Shown here: one piece after another, positions 1 to 7,596 of the stretch
Position numbering within the stretch: the stretch's first letter is position 1
How the letters are laid out: each line of letters opens with the position of its first letter
DNA from: UBA6168 sp964423205
GTDB taxonomy: Bacteria > Bacteroidota > Bacteroidia > Chitinophagales > Saprospiraceae
Assembly (NCBI GenBank): GCA_964423205.1
Contig: CAYRDX010000003.1
Location: 60,040-124,039 of the forward strand
Reading direction: 5' to 3'
DNA: 64,000 nt
The notes under the pieces: generated by a model
Databases searched by the model: none
The model's input: only the letters and a program-made list of their open reading frames with translations
What the model was told of the DNA's origin: nothing
Program-made: the position numbers and the translations under genes

Positions 1-303
1 AGCCGCTGGCAATTCAGACTGAATTGTCACCCAAATGGTCTCAAGGTTGAGGTTGTCGTAATCGTGAATGAGAATATCCCTGAAACCCGACATCTCTTTC
101 CATGGGATTTCCGGATTTTCATCTCAATGTGCCTGTGGAATGCGCTTTGCCGCTTCGCCAATTATTTCAAATTTCCGGATGACTGCACTTTGAATGATAT
201 CGCTATTGTAGAATTCTGTTTCATCCACACTATGCGTAAAATCCATTATTGCCTTCATGGCAGCAAGTATGTGTTCGAGATAAATTGTGGGGTCCTTTTT
301 CAT
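1..303 (-). pseudogene. hepT: HepT-like HEPN toxin (DUF86), interrupted by in-frame stop, runs off window edge
   Basis: Read on the minus strand from ATG at 303, the frame gives a HEPN-domain protein start (MKKDPTIYLEHILAAM) but meets TGA at 126-124 after 59 codons. The same frame then stays open to the window edge and carries the family signature FRDILIHDY, i.e. R-x4-H-x-Y, the catalytic motif of HEPN RNases, preceded by the usual P-W context (NPEIPW). The stop therefore separates the N-terminal helices from the active site. ATG overlaps the stop of the upstream nucleotidyltransferase gene by four bases (ATGA), the usual coupled arrangement. Known for the family: HepT cleaves RNA and is neutralised by AMPylation from its MNT partner. 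Inference: the toxin is dead here unless the stop is read through or is a sequencing error. The C-terminus lies outside the window. Confidence 0.8.
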
Positions 304-596
304 GCAGCAGCATAAATGATGTGCAAGTCTTTGTCAATATATGACTTAAGCTTTGGGCGCAAATACTTGTAAGTCACAAGGTCTACCTTTCTATTCGTTA
401 ATTCTTCCAGCTCTTGTTTGTATCGCACGTAATCAACAAGGCTCACTTTTGCCCCGGGAATGAAATGGACAACTATGTCGATATCACTGTCCTGGGTCAT
501 TTCATTACGCGCGAATGACCCAAATATCCCTGCCCATTCAATCGGCTTTTTGGCGAGGTAAGTTTTGATAATGTCAATGATTTCTTCCTTTGACAT
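300..596 (-). CDS. mntA: MntA-like minimal nucleotidyltransferase (antitoxin of HEPN/MNT pair)
   Basis: A 98-residue protein with the polymerase-beta-type nucleotidyltransferase signature: GIFGSFARNEMTQDSDIDIV at about residues 23-42 (GS, ten residues, then D-x-D for metal binding), followed by a third acidic strand NRKVDLVT. Length and layout match MNT antitoxins, which AMPylate the adjacent HepT toxin. Start ATG at 596; stop TGA overlaps the ATG of the downstream hepT remnant, so the two form one transcription unit. Because hepT is broken by a stop codon, this antitoxin currently appears to have no intact local partner, although a second, divergent HEPN/MNT pair lies at 35.5-36.3 kb. Confidence 0.85.
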   Translation of the reverse strand: MSKEEIIDIIKTYLAKKPIEWAGIFGSFARNEMTQDSDIDIVVHFIPGAKVSLVDYVRYKQELEELTNRKVDLVTYKYLRPKLKSYIDKDLHIIYAAA

Positions 597-720
597 GGTG
601 TTTTACTATTTTCTGAAGAGGGCAAACAAAATTAGTTCAATAAAGGGAACTTTCCTAAAAGCTGACTGGAGTAATATGCCTTGATATTGTCCATCCAACT
701 CTTCGCAGGGAATTCATTAT

Positions 721-757
721 CCTTGAAATTTCGGAGTCACATTCCGAATTTTCAAGG
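721..757. repeat. Inverted repeat (15-bp arms) upstream of the AAA ATPase gene
   Basis: Arms CCTTGAAATTTCGGA (721-735) and TCCGAATTTTCAAGG (743-757) pair with one mismatch around a 7-nt spacer. The element ends 29 bp before the ATG of the ATPase gene, so it could be an operator or a hairpin in the 5' leader. It is not followed by a T-run, which argues against a terminator. Confidence 0.7.
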
Positions 758-786
758 ATAAATTATATTTTGGTGAAATTTCCATC

Positions 787-1938
787 ATGCAAACCAGTTT
801 TGTTGAAAGACATAAAGATCTTAGAGAAATCAAAGCTCTTATGCAGGTATTTCCTGTAACTGCCATCCTTGGACCAAGACAAGTGGGTAAAACAACTTTG
901 TCAAAGTCATTCAAACCCGACCATTTCTTTGACCTTGAGAATCCAAGAGACATGGTAATTCTGGAAAACCCATTGCTGACTCTTGAAAAACTCGAAGGAC
1001 TGATCGTTATAGATGAGATTCAAAGAAAACCTGAATTGTTTCCGCTATTGCGGTTCCTGGTTGATAGCAATTCTTCTCAACGGTATTTGATTTTGGGAAG
1101 TGCTTCTTCTAATCTAAAGCAACAAAGTGGCGAATCATTGGCAGGAAGGATAGGTTATCATTATCTATCGGGTTTTAACCTTGAGGATATCGGTGAAAAA
1201 AACATGGATTCCTTGTGGTCAAGAGGAGGTTTTCCGCTTTCTTACCTGGCACAAGACGACAAAGCGAGTATGCTTTGGCGCACAAATTTCATTTCTACAT
1301 TTTTGGAAAAAGATCTCGCTGTATTGGGAAGCAATATTCCTTCGGCTGTTATGTACAGGTTTTGGCTTATGCTCAGCCACTATCATGGTCAAACCCTGAA
1401 CTACAGCGAATTAGCAAGGTCTTTTGGAATCAACGATAAGACAGTAAAAAATTATCTGACTGTACTTGAAGACACATTCATGGTTAGGTTATTGATGCCC
1501 TGGCATGTTAACCTCGGTAAAAGACTGGTAAAGAGTCCCAAAATCTATATCAGGGATGCAGGCTTATTTCAAGCTCTTCAGGGCATTCAAGACATCAGTA
1601 GCCTCAGAACCAATCCTAAAGCAGGCGTATCATGGGAAGGTTTTGCAATGGAAGAATTAGTTTCATTTCTTTCAAAAAGAGAAAGTGAGGTGTTTTTTTA
1701 TGCGTCACATGGAGGGGCAGAGTTGGACCTATTCTGGCAGGAAAACGGCAAGGGTTATGGTGCCGAATTCAAATATATCGATGCTCCCCGAATGACCAAA
1801 TCTATGCATCAGTCAATCGATGACTTGTCGCTCAATCATTTGTGGTTACTTTATCCGGGGACAAAATCCTACCCATTGTCGGAGAAGGTGACTGTTATTC
1901 CGCTGTGGGAATTTGATAAGATAAAATCAGACTTTTAG
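787..1938 (+). CDS. AAA family ATPase with DUF4143 C-terminal domain
   Basis: A 383-residue protein. Walker A GPRQVGKTT is at residues 29-37 and Walker B LIVIDE at 72-77, followed by a sensor-like strand RYLILGSAS. The second half contains a winged-helix-like stretch (YSELARSFGINDKTVKNYL, about 203-221) and the conserved C-terminal restriction-fold-like region with E...F..K (GYGAEFKY), typical of the DUF4143 part of this family. Function is unknown for the family; it is common in variable regions of archaeal and bacterial genomes. It stands alone, divergent from the mntA-hepT pair and preceded by an inverted repeat. ATG at 787 is the first start in frame. Confidence 0.85.
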   Translation: MQTSFVERHKDLREIKALMQVFPVTAILGPRQVGKTTLSKSFKPDHFFDLENPRDMVILENPLLTLEKLEGLIVIDEIQRKPELFPLLRFLVDSNSSQRYLILGSASSNLKQQSGESLAGRIGYHYLSGFNLEDIGEKNMDSLWSRGGFPLSYLAQDDKASMLWRTNFISTFLEKDLAVLGSNIPSAVMYRFWLMLSHYHGQTLNYSELARSFGINDKTVKNYLTVLEDTFMVRLLMPWHVNLGKRLVKSPKIYIRDAGLFQALQGIQDISSLRTNPKAGVSWEGFAMEELVSFLSKRESEVFFYASHGGAELDLFWQENGKGYGAEFKYIDAPRMTKSMHQSIDDLSLNHLWLLYPGTKSYPLSEKVTVIPLWEFDKIKSDF

Positions 1939-2381
1939 CCTGCTTGGTTTTTGAGGGTCTGGCTAATTCCAGATTTGACAAATATTGAAAATTTGTCAAA
2001 CCTCTCAAATCGGTGCTTTCCATTTTCCTGACTTTTACCCTGCCAAATAAATATAACTTGCTGCCGAATTCCGGCTTTGCCAAAATAGCCTGTGCCTCTT
2101 CTGCAAATTTGCTCCCTTAAATTGACGACATTAGGCTGGCAGTCTATTGTCGTCAACTTAAGTAATCAATCTTTCAGGCTTGGCCCCCTGTACTTAGTTA
2201 CTTATGTTAAGACTCAGGGGCGTAGCCCCGATACCGTTTATAGAGAATTGGCCAAAGTTCAGTTTAGGGGCGTAGCCCCGGCACGGTTTACAGCTTCAGA
2301 ATTAGTCATGGTCTTACCCAGAGAGTCTAATTTCCATAAGTTGACGCCATTAGACCGTTAGCCAGGCCATCAATATAACAG
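1939..2381. repeat. Gene-free repeat block with several palindromes
   Basis: These 443 bp hold no convincing gene but several repeats. TTTGACAAAT (1974-1983) faces ATTTGTCAAA (1991-2000), the inverse configuration of the palindrome at 63612-63642. TTGACGACA (2122-2130) faces TGTCGTCAA (2148-2156). A 15-mer AGGGGCGTAGCCCCG, itself a hairpin, occurs twice exactly 50 bp apart (2216-2230 and 2266-2280), each followed by a related CGGTTTA sequence. TTGACGCCATTAGACC (2340-2355) resembles the sequence following 2122. Small open frames here are repeat-derived and are not annotated. Confidence 0.75.
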
Positions 2382-4841
2382 CTACTCCATCATCACATTC
2401 ACCACTGCGCTGTTCAGCCCTTTGGAAGATACCTCAACTTTTACAGCACCCTTTGTGAGGGTCTGACTCGGAGTCAGGCCCTCACTTGAAACGCCTGAAA
2501 CCACCAACATAGCCTTCCCATAAAACAACTTCACCATATTGGCTTGAAAAGGATCTGTCGATTGGGGATTTCCATTGCAGACACCGACAATTTTTCCGGA
2601 ACCAGTTAGTTTAATTTCCACCTGATGGTCGGCAAGGGGGTAGAGATTGCCGTCCTTATCCATGGCTTCTATCAGGATAAACGAAAGGTCTTTGCCATCC
2701 GCTTTTATGGTGCTCCGGTCAGCCGAGAGTTTCAGTTGGGTAGGTTGACCGGCAGTTTTCATGATTTGCTGACCTATAATTTTTCCCTCTTTGTAAGCGA
2801 CTGCCTTTAATTCCCCTGGTTCATATTTAACCTCTGTCCACATCAGTCGAAAGCGCTCCACTGACTTTTCCGATTTTGGGTTTTTGCATTTTTTACCCAG
2901 CGATTTTCCATTCAGGAAAAGTTCTGCACAATCGCCGTTGGTATACACAAATACCGGCGTCACCTGCCCTACCCTTTCTGGCCAGTTCCAGTGCGGCAGA
3001 ATGTGCACTGTGGTTTCATCTGGCTTCCAGTAGCTTTTGTACAGGTAAAAACGGTCCTTAGGAATGCCACATAAATCAACGGCCCCGAAATAGGAACTTA
3101 CGGATGACAGTTCTTCAGATAAGCCCATCTGTTTTAAAAAGAAATTGCTGTAGGGGGTCGGCTCACCGATATAATCGAAACCCGTCCATATAAATTCACC
3201 TGCGATGTAAGGCTCCTCCTGCTGCCACATAAAATCGTCGTCTGCAATTTCGGCCCAATCCGGCGCATTCAGGTCGTAGGAACTCACCTGAAGTGAATGG
3301 GTGAAATCAGTGGGTTTTTCCGGCAGCGGAAACTCGTAAAATCCCCGCGTACTCACCGTGGAAGCAGATTCGCTGATAATAACCGACTTATTGGGTTCCA
3401 GTTGACGGGCCAGCCAATAACGCCGGCCATAATTCCATGCATGTACATCGTAATAGTCAAAATGCTTCAGGGCAGCACTTTTCAGATTATCGCAAACCAG
3501 TGTGATTGGCCTTGAAGGGTCGTATTTACGAACATAGTTCACCATGGTCTGTAAGCGCTGAAAACCATTGTTGATATTCCATTGTACATCTCCTATTTCG
3601 TTGCCTACACTCCACAGAAAGATGGAGGGATGATTGCGGTCGCGAGCTACGAAGTTGTAAATGTTGCGCTGTGCAAAACTTTCAAAATCCGTAGTATCCA
3701 CAATACCGGCCTTGTTATCGTATTTGTCAAAAACCTCGTTGAAAACCAGCAGGCCCATTTTATCACAAAGCTCAAGTAATTCCGGGGCGGCTGTGTTATG
3801 ACTGTTACGGACGGCATTTACACCCATATCCTTCATAATCTGCAACTGTCGCTCCATCGCCCTGACGTTGAATGCTGCACCCAGAGGACCAAGGTCGTGG
3901 TGAAGATTTACACCCTTAAGCTGTACCCTTCTGTCGTTCAGGTAAAAACCATGGTCTGCCGTGAAACGGATGTCTCTCACTCCAAAACTGGAAAAATACT
4001 CGTCCACCATATCATTGCCTCTGAAAACCCTTGTTCTCAGACTGTACAGATAAGGATGGTTGATATCCCAAAGCTTCGGATTAGGCAGGACAAGGGTCGT
4101 TTCAAGTGTCTTGTTTTTTCCGGCCAGTATTGCTCCCTTTATTTCCTTACTTACAATTTCATTTTTATCGGCGTTAATAATGCTGTGCTCTATTCTCAAA
4201 TCAGCATCTGCAGCTGATTTATTATTTACGGTAGTAGCAACCCGCACATCGGCATAATGCGGCTTCAAAACAGGCGTGGAAATGTAAGTACCCCAAACAT
4301 CTACATGAACCGGATTGACAGCCAACAATTGCACCTTGCGGTAAATACCGGCACCGGGATACCATCTGCTGTCGTGCGGACGTGTGTCCACGTGAATAGC
4401 CAGCACATTGTCGTTTCCGGTTTGCAGGAAATCCGTTACATCAAGGTAAAATGAGTTATAACCGTAGTCCCATTTGCCCGCAAATTTTCCGTTCACATAC
4501 ACCTGTGGAAAGGCCATGATGCCGTCAAAAATCAGGTAAAGCCGTTTCCCATGGTATGACTCAGGCACGTTAATTTTCCGTCGGTACCATGCTTCATCTT
4601 TCCAGGGAAGTTTTCCGGTGTCGCTGTTGCCACCTTTAATGAAAGGCCCTTCAATGGCCCAGTCATGGGGAATGTTCAGTGTGCGCCAGCCAGCATCGTT
4701 GAAATTCTTTTGAAAAGCATCAGGATGGGAGCCTTTTTGAAATTTCCAGCCATGAAGAAGCACAGTTGTTTCGCGAATCTGAGCATTTATCAGTAATGAA
4801 AAAGCGATCAGAATGAGGGTAAGAGTGTGTCTAAGTTTCAT
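2382..4841 (-). CDS. Secreted glycoside hydrolase family 2 beta-galactosidase
   Basis: An 819-residue protein from ATG at 4841; the frame could start 9 bp earlier at GTG, but the ATG gives a clean signal peptide (MKLRHTLTLILIAFSLLINA, residues 1-20). Order of domains: sugar-binding beta-sandwich (about 40-190), Ig-like domain, TIM barrel, DUF4982-like domain (AELFLNGKSLGKK), and a C-terminal Ig-like domain. The acid/base is expected at Glu415 in WSVGNEIGD and the nucleophile at Glu549 in YIAGEFIWTGFDY, the two diagnostic GH2 sites. It hydrolyses terminal beta-galactosides or related beta-glycosides in the periplasm or outside; exact substrate cannot be told. It lies 26 bp downstream of the W/E-repeat protein gene and probably shares its transcript. 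Near the C-terminus the coding sequence contains a near-perfect palindrome (2455-2485). Confidence 0.92.
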   Translation of the reverse strand: MKLRHTLTLILIAFSLLINAQIRETTVLLHGWKFQKGSHPDAFQKNFNDAGWRTLNIPHDWAIEGPFIKGGNSDTGKLPWKDEAWYRRKINVPESYHGKRLYLIFDGIMAFPQVYVNGKFAGKWDYGYNSFYLDVTDFLQTGNDNVLAIHVDTRPHDSRWYPGAGIYRKVQLLAVNPVHVDVWGTYISTPVLKPHYADVRVATTVNNKSAADADLRIEHSIINADKNEIVSKEIKGAILAGKNKTLETTLVLPNPKLWDINHPYLYSLRTRVFRGNDMVDEYFSSFGVRDIRFTADHGFYLNDRRVQLKGVNLHHDLGPLGAAFNVRAMERQLQIMKDMGVNAVRNSHNTAAPELLELCDKMGLLVFNEVFDKYDNKAGIVDTTDFESFAQRNIYNFVARDRNHPSIFLWSVGNEIGDVQWNINNGFQRLQTMVNYVRKYDPSRPITLVCDNLKSAALKHFDYYDVHAWNYGRRYWLARQLEPNKSVIISESASTVSTRGFYEFPLPEKPTDFTHSLQVSSYDLNAPDWAEIADDDFMWQQEEPYIAGEFIWTGFDYIGEPTPYSNFFLKQMGLSEELSSVSSYFGAVDLCGIPKDRFYLYKSYWKPDETTVHILPHWNWPERVGQVTPVFVYTNGDCAELFLNGKSLGKKCKNPKSEKSVERFRLMWTEVKYEPGELKAVAYKEGKIIGQQIMKTAGQPTQLKLSADRSTIKADGKDLSFILIEAMDKDGNLYPLADHQVEIKLTGSGKIVGVCNGNPQSTDPFQANMVKLFYGKAMLVVSGVSSEGLTPSQTLTKGAVKVEVSSKGLNSAVVNVMME
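2455..2485. repeat. Palindrome embedded in the GH2 coding sequence
   Basis: GTGAGGGTCTGAC (2455-2467) pairs with GTCAGGCCCTCAC (2473-2485) with one mismatch, leaving a 5-nt loop. In frame it encodes part of a short Ser/Thr/Leu segment (EGLTPSQTLT) between two beta-strand-like stretches of the last domain, which looks like a loop insertion. Confidence 0.7.
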
Positions 4842-4867
4842 AAAAAGCACTATTTGTTTTGCTGTGA

Positions 4868-5428
4868 TTAAATTTTGGGTGAGGAATGGAAAATAACGAT
4901 AAAGGCAAGCATCATTTTCATTTCAAAAGTGATCTCGGATTTAAGTTCATCCACAATCTCCCATTCCCGGGGATCTCTTTCATATCTGGTGTACATATAG
5001 AATTTGCCGTATTGCCGGTCGCGGAGTTCCCATTCATCAGTTTGGTTGCCCCATTTTGAACGGAGAGTCAGGGTCCGGTTGTTATCGGTTATTCTCCATT
5101 CCCGCATATCACCGGTCCAAATGGTTCTTGCTGTTACTATGCGGTTGCGGCCACGCAATTCCCATTCATTCGGATTATCTTTCCATTTTCTCTTAATACC
5201 TCCAAAAGTTTCTCCGATGCGGTAGTCCCATTCTGTCCAGTCGTTTTGCATCAGCCATTTCATATTCAGTTCACCTTCAAGCTCTTCATCCTCGGTATAA
5301 AAGTGCCACTCCACAAAGCTGTTACTCCACTTTGTGGCGAATGAATGCAGAACCTGCGATTGAACCAAAAGAGGTAGATAAGTAAATAAAAGCAGTATTA
5401 GCGAATGGCAAGTTTTAATTGACAACAT
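4868..5428 (-). CDS. Secreted protein of six W-x5-E-W repeats, unknown function
   Basis: A 186-residue protein with a signal peptide (residues 1-25, ending LLVQSQ). I do not recognise a named family. The mature part is six consecutive units of 22-24 residues, each starting [KI]W or Y and carrying a second W, usually as EW, seven residues on: KWSNSFVEW, KWLMQNDWTEW (two-residue insertion), KWKDNPNEW, IWTGDMREW, KWGNQTDEW, YERDPREW. After each EW comes an alternating pattern typical of beta-strands, so a small beta-sheet solenoid or barrel is likely. A hydrophobic stretch (MMLAFIVIF) sits at the C-terminus. It is transcribed just upstream of the GH2 gene (26-bp gap), which suggests an envelope or secreted role in the same setting. 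ATG at 5428. Confidence 0.7.
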   Translation of the reverse strand: MLSIKTCHSLILLLFTYLPLLVQSQVLHSFATKWSNSFVEWHFYTEDEELEGELNMKWLMQNDWTEWDYRIGETFGGIKRKWKDNPNEWELRGRNRIVTARTIWTGDMREWRITDNNRTLTLRSKWGNQTDEWELRDRQYGKFYMYTRYERDPREWEIVDELKSEITFEMKMMLAFIVIFHSSPKI

Positions 5429-5540
5429 TTTAAGTTTTAATAAACCTCAGGTGACAAAGTAAGTCATTCGGCACTTGTTTCCCGACAGGGATAAAAAAAA
5501 TCTTTGTCGAATAGCTTCCTTCCATTGCATTTTGACTTTT

Positions 5541-5548
5541 TACATTTG
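5541..5548 (+). promoter_or_regulatory. Candidate Bacteroidota -7 box (TAnnTTTG) upstream of the first rhomboid
   Basis: TACATTTG in the 299-bp gene-free stretch 5429-5727. A TTG lies 13 bp upstream, shorter than the usual 19-21 bp spacing. Downstream of it (5576-5606) is a run of GTTGTTAGTTG-like words related to the glycyl-tRNA synthetase leader. Confidence 0.35.
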
Positions 5549-5727
5549 CCCTGCCTGTAGGAAGAATATTGTGGTTGTTCGTTGAAAGTTGTTAGTTGTT
5601 AGTTGTGTAATAACTACCTTTCATGAAGCAACTAATTAGAAAATACCTTTTGATTCTTTAGGATGAAAAATCGAGGCTTAACTTCTGGCGGGTATAGTTT
5701 TCATCTTTATCTCTTTAAAACGCACAC

Positions 5728-6396
5728 ATGTATATATCGGATGTTGTCAAGCATTTACTCATCATAAACGTATTGATGTACCTGGGTACCCAATTGATGG
5801 GTGAACCCGACAATGCCTTAATGCAGGCATTAGTGGCGGGTGAACAATCAGGACTCAGCAACTGGGGAAGATTGCAGTTAGCTGTTTTTTACCCTGCTTC
5901 TGATTTCTTCAGACCCTACCAAATTATCAGTTATATGTTCATGCATGGCAATTTGCCACACCTGTTATTCAACATGTTTGCATTGTACATGTTTGGTTCT
6001 CATGTTGAAATGGTTTGGGGGCCAAAACGCTTTTTGTTTTACTACTTCTTCACAGGGCTTGGAGCATTGGTTCTTCAAATGACTGTTCAGTATTTTGAAC
6101 TGCAACTTGGTGCTCCGGAATGGGCAGTGAACATTCCAATGTTGGGTGCATCAGGTGCGGTGTTCGGTATATTAGCGGCTTATGGTATGCAATTCCCAAA
6201 CAGTATTTTGCAGCTCATATTTCCTCCCATCCGGATGAAAGCCAAGTATTTTATTTTGATATACGCAGCCCTTGAAATTGGTCTGGGTTTAAGTCCATTC
6301 CAAACTGGAGTTGCCCACTTTGCACATGTTGGAGGAGCGCTATTTGGTGCATTGCTGATTCTGTACTGGCGAAAGACGGGGAGTCAGCTTTATTAA
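5728..6396 (+). CDS. Rhomboid family intramembrane serine protease
   Basis: A 222-residue, six-helix membrane protein. Catalytic Ser142 lies in GASGAVFG and catalytic His200 in HFAHVGGALFG, both in the expected helices. The conserved loop HGNLPHLLFNMFALYMFG (about 73-90) supplies the HxxxxHxxxN motif of active rhomboids. It cleaves transmembrane segments of other membrane proteins; the substrates are unknown. It is followed, 249 bp later, by a second rhomboid of similar size, so this is a tandem pair. All residues needed for activity are present. Confidence 0.93.
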   Translation: MYISDVVKHLLIINVLMYLGTQLMGEPDNALMQALVAGEQSGLSNWGRLQLAVFYPASDFFRPYQIISYMFMHGNLPHLLFNMFALYMFGSHVEMVWGPKRFLFYYFFTGLGALVLQMTVQYFELQLGAPEWAVNIPMLGASGAVFGILAAYGMQFPNSILQLIFPPIRMKAKYFILIYAALEIGLGLSPFQTGVAHFAHVGGALFGALLILYWRKTGSQLY

Positions 6397-6645
6397 TTTG
6401 TTTGAGTTGTTTGAAGGTTGTTTGAGTTGTTTGGTTTGTTTGAATCGTTTGACAGTTGTTCGAGGGGTTTGAATTGTTTGAGTTGTTTAACCCTGTTATA
6501 TGACCACTCTCATGATCAGTGGCAGTGCATTTTTCTTAGAGACTCAATTTTTACAATCCATTCGAAAGTGAAGGAGTCCAAACAGGCTTACAACCTTCAA
6601 ACCATTCGAACAAATTCAAACTACCTTCAAACAATATAAAAGAGC
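6397..6645. repeat. TTTGA-word array with mirrored right arm
   Basis: Between the two rhomboid genes, 6400-6490 is a run of GTTGTTTGA/GTTTGAA-type words, and 6588-6637 contains their reverse complements (ACCTTCAAACCATTCGAAC, ACTACCTTCAAACAA). The arms can form a long imperfect hairpin around about 100 bp. Similar arrays lie before cysS and after lpxA. Confidence 0.7.
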
Positions 6646-7566
6646 ATGTTCGAATCAATCTGGAGCGATATCAAATGGCGGTTTAATCAAGGCAGCACGC
6701 TGACCAGGATCATCATCCTGAATGTCACAGTTTTTGTTTTGGTCAACATTGTCCGCTTTATTTTGGTGCCAATTGACGGTGTGGCGCCTCCACCCAGTTA
6801 TGAGCCCTTCATACATTTCTTTTGCATGCCTGCCGACTGGAAGTTTCTGCTAACTCATCCTTGGGTACCCTTTACGAGTATGTTTCTGCACGATGGCTTC
6901 TGGCACCTGTTCTGGAACATGCTGTTGTTATACTGGTTTGGAATCATAGTCAGCGATCTATTGGGGGCAAAGCGCATAATGCCAATCTACCTTCTTGGAG
7001 GTTTGGCTTGTGCTATGCTGTATTTCATCATGGCCAATATTTCCTCACCATGGGCGATGGGAAGTTATGCTATGGGCGCCTCCGGAGCAGTCATGGCCAC
7101 ACTGCTCGTTGCTGGTGTAACTGCGCCAAATTACGTTATACATCTTCTTTTCCTGGGGCCGGTCCGACTGAAATACATTGTATTTGTATTGGTCTTTTTA
7201 GACCTCATAGCACTTTCCTGGAATAATAATTCGGGAGGTAGTTTTGGCCATATTGGTGGAGCCATCATGGGTTATGTTATTGCAGCGCAACTCAAACAGG
7301 GCCGTGATTTGACTCAACCGGTGAATGATGCCTTAGACTGGATTATGAGTATTTTCGGAAAATTCCGTTTCAGGCCTAAAGGCCCCCGAATGGCATACAA
7401 GAACCCCAGAGCCGGACATGTGAAGTCCAATTCCAGTGGCAGGCATAAACAGGATGAAGATTACCAGACACAATTGGATAATATATTGGACAAAATCAAG
7501 AAATCAAGTTATGAAAGCCTGAGCCAGGAGGAAAAAGAGTTCTTGTTCAAAGCCAGTAAAAAATAA
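6646..7566 (+). CDS. Rhomboid family intramembrane serine protease with C-terminal cytoplasmic tail
   Basis: A 306-residue protein. Ser146 in MGASGAVMA and His202 in FGHIGGAIMGY form the catalytic dyad; HDGFWHLFWNMLLLYWFG (about 84-101) gives the HxxxxHxxxN loop. After the last membrane helix come about 95 hydrophilic residues ending in a helical module (LDNILDKIKKSSYESLSQEE) of the kind called DUF6576 in Bacteroidota rhomboids. The tail is absent from the upstream rhomboid, so the two probably have different partners or substrates. The next gene starts only 30 bp downstream, suggesting one transcript. Confidence 0.92.
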   Translation: MFESIWSDIKWRFNQGSTLTRIIILNVTVFVLVNIVRFILVPIDGVAPPPSYEPFIHFFCMPADWKFLLTHPWVPFTSMFLHDGFWHLFWNMLLLYWFGIIVSDLLGAKRIMPIYLLGGLACAMLYFIMANISSPWAMGSYAMGASGAVMATLLVAGVTAPNYVIHLLFLGPVRLKYIVFVLVFLDLIALSWNNNSGGSFGHIGGAIMGYVIAAQLKQGRDLTQPVNDALDWIMSIFGKFRFRPKGPRMAYKNPRAGHVKSNSSGRHKQDEDYQTQLDNILDKIKKSSYESLSQEEKEFLFKASKK

Positions 7567-7596
7567 TATTTCACCTCAACGTCTCACATCCTTCCA

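Noticed and set aside
2092..2361. 89-codon plus-strand frame downstream of the AAA ATPase
   Set aside because: It runs through the palindromic repeat block and its residues come from the AGGGGCGTAGCCCCG repeats.
6418..6639. 73-codon frame between the rhomboid genes
   Set aside because: Encoded by the TTTGA-word array; low-complexity Phe/Leu/Cys sequence with no support.
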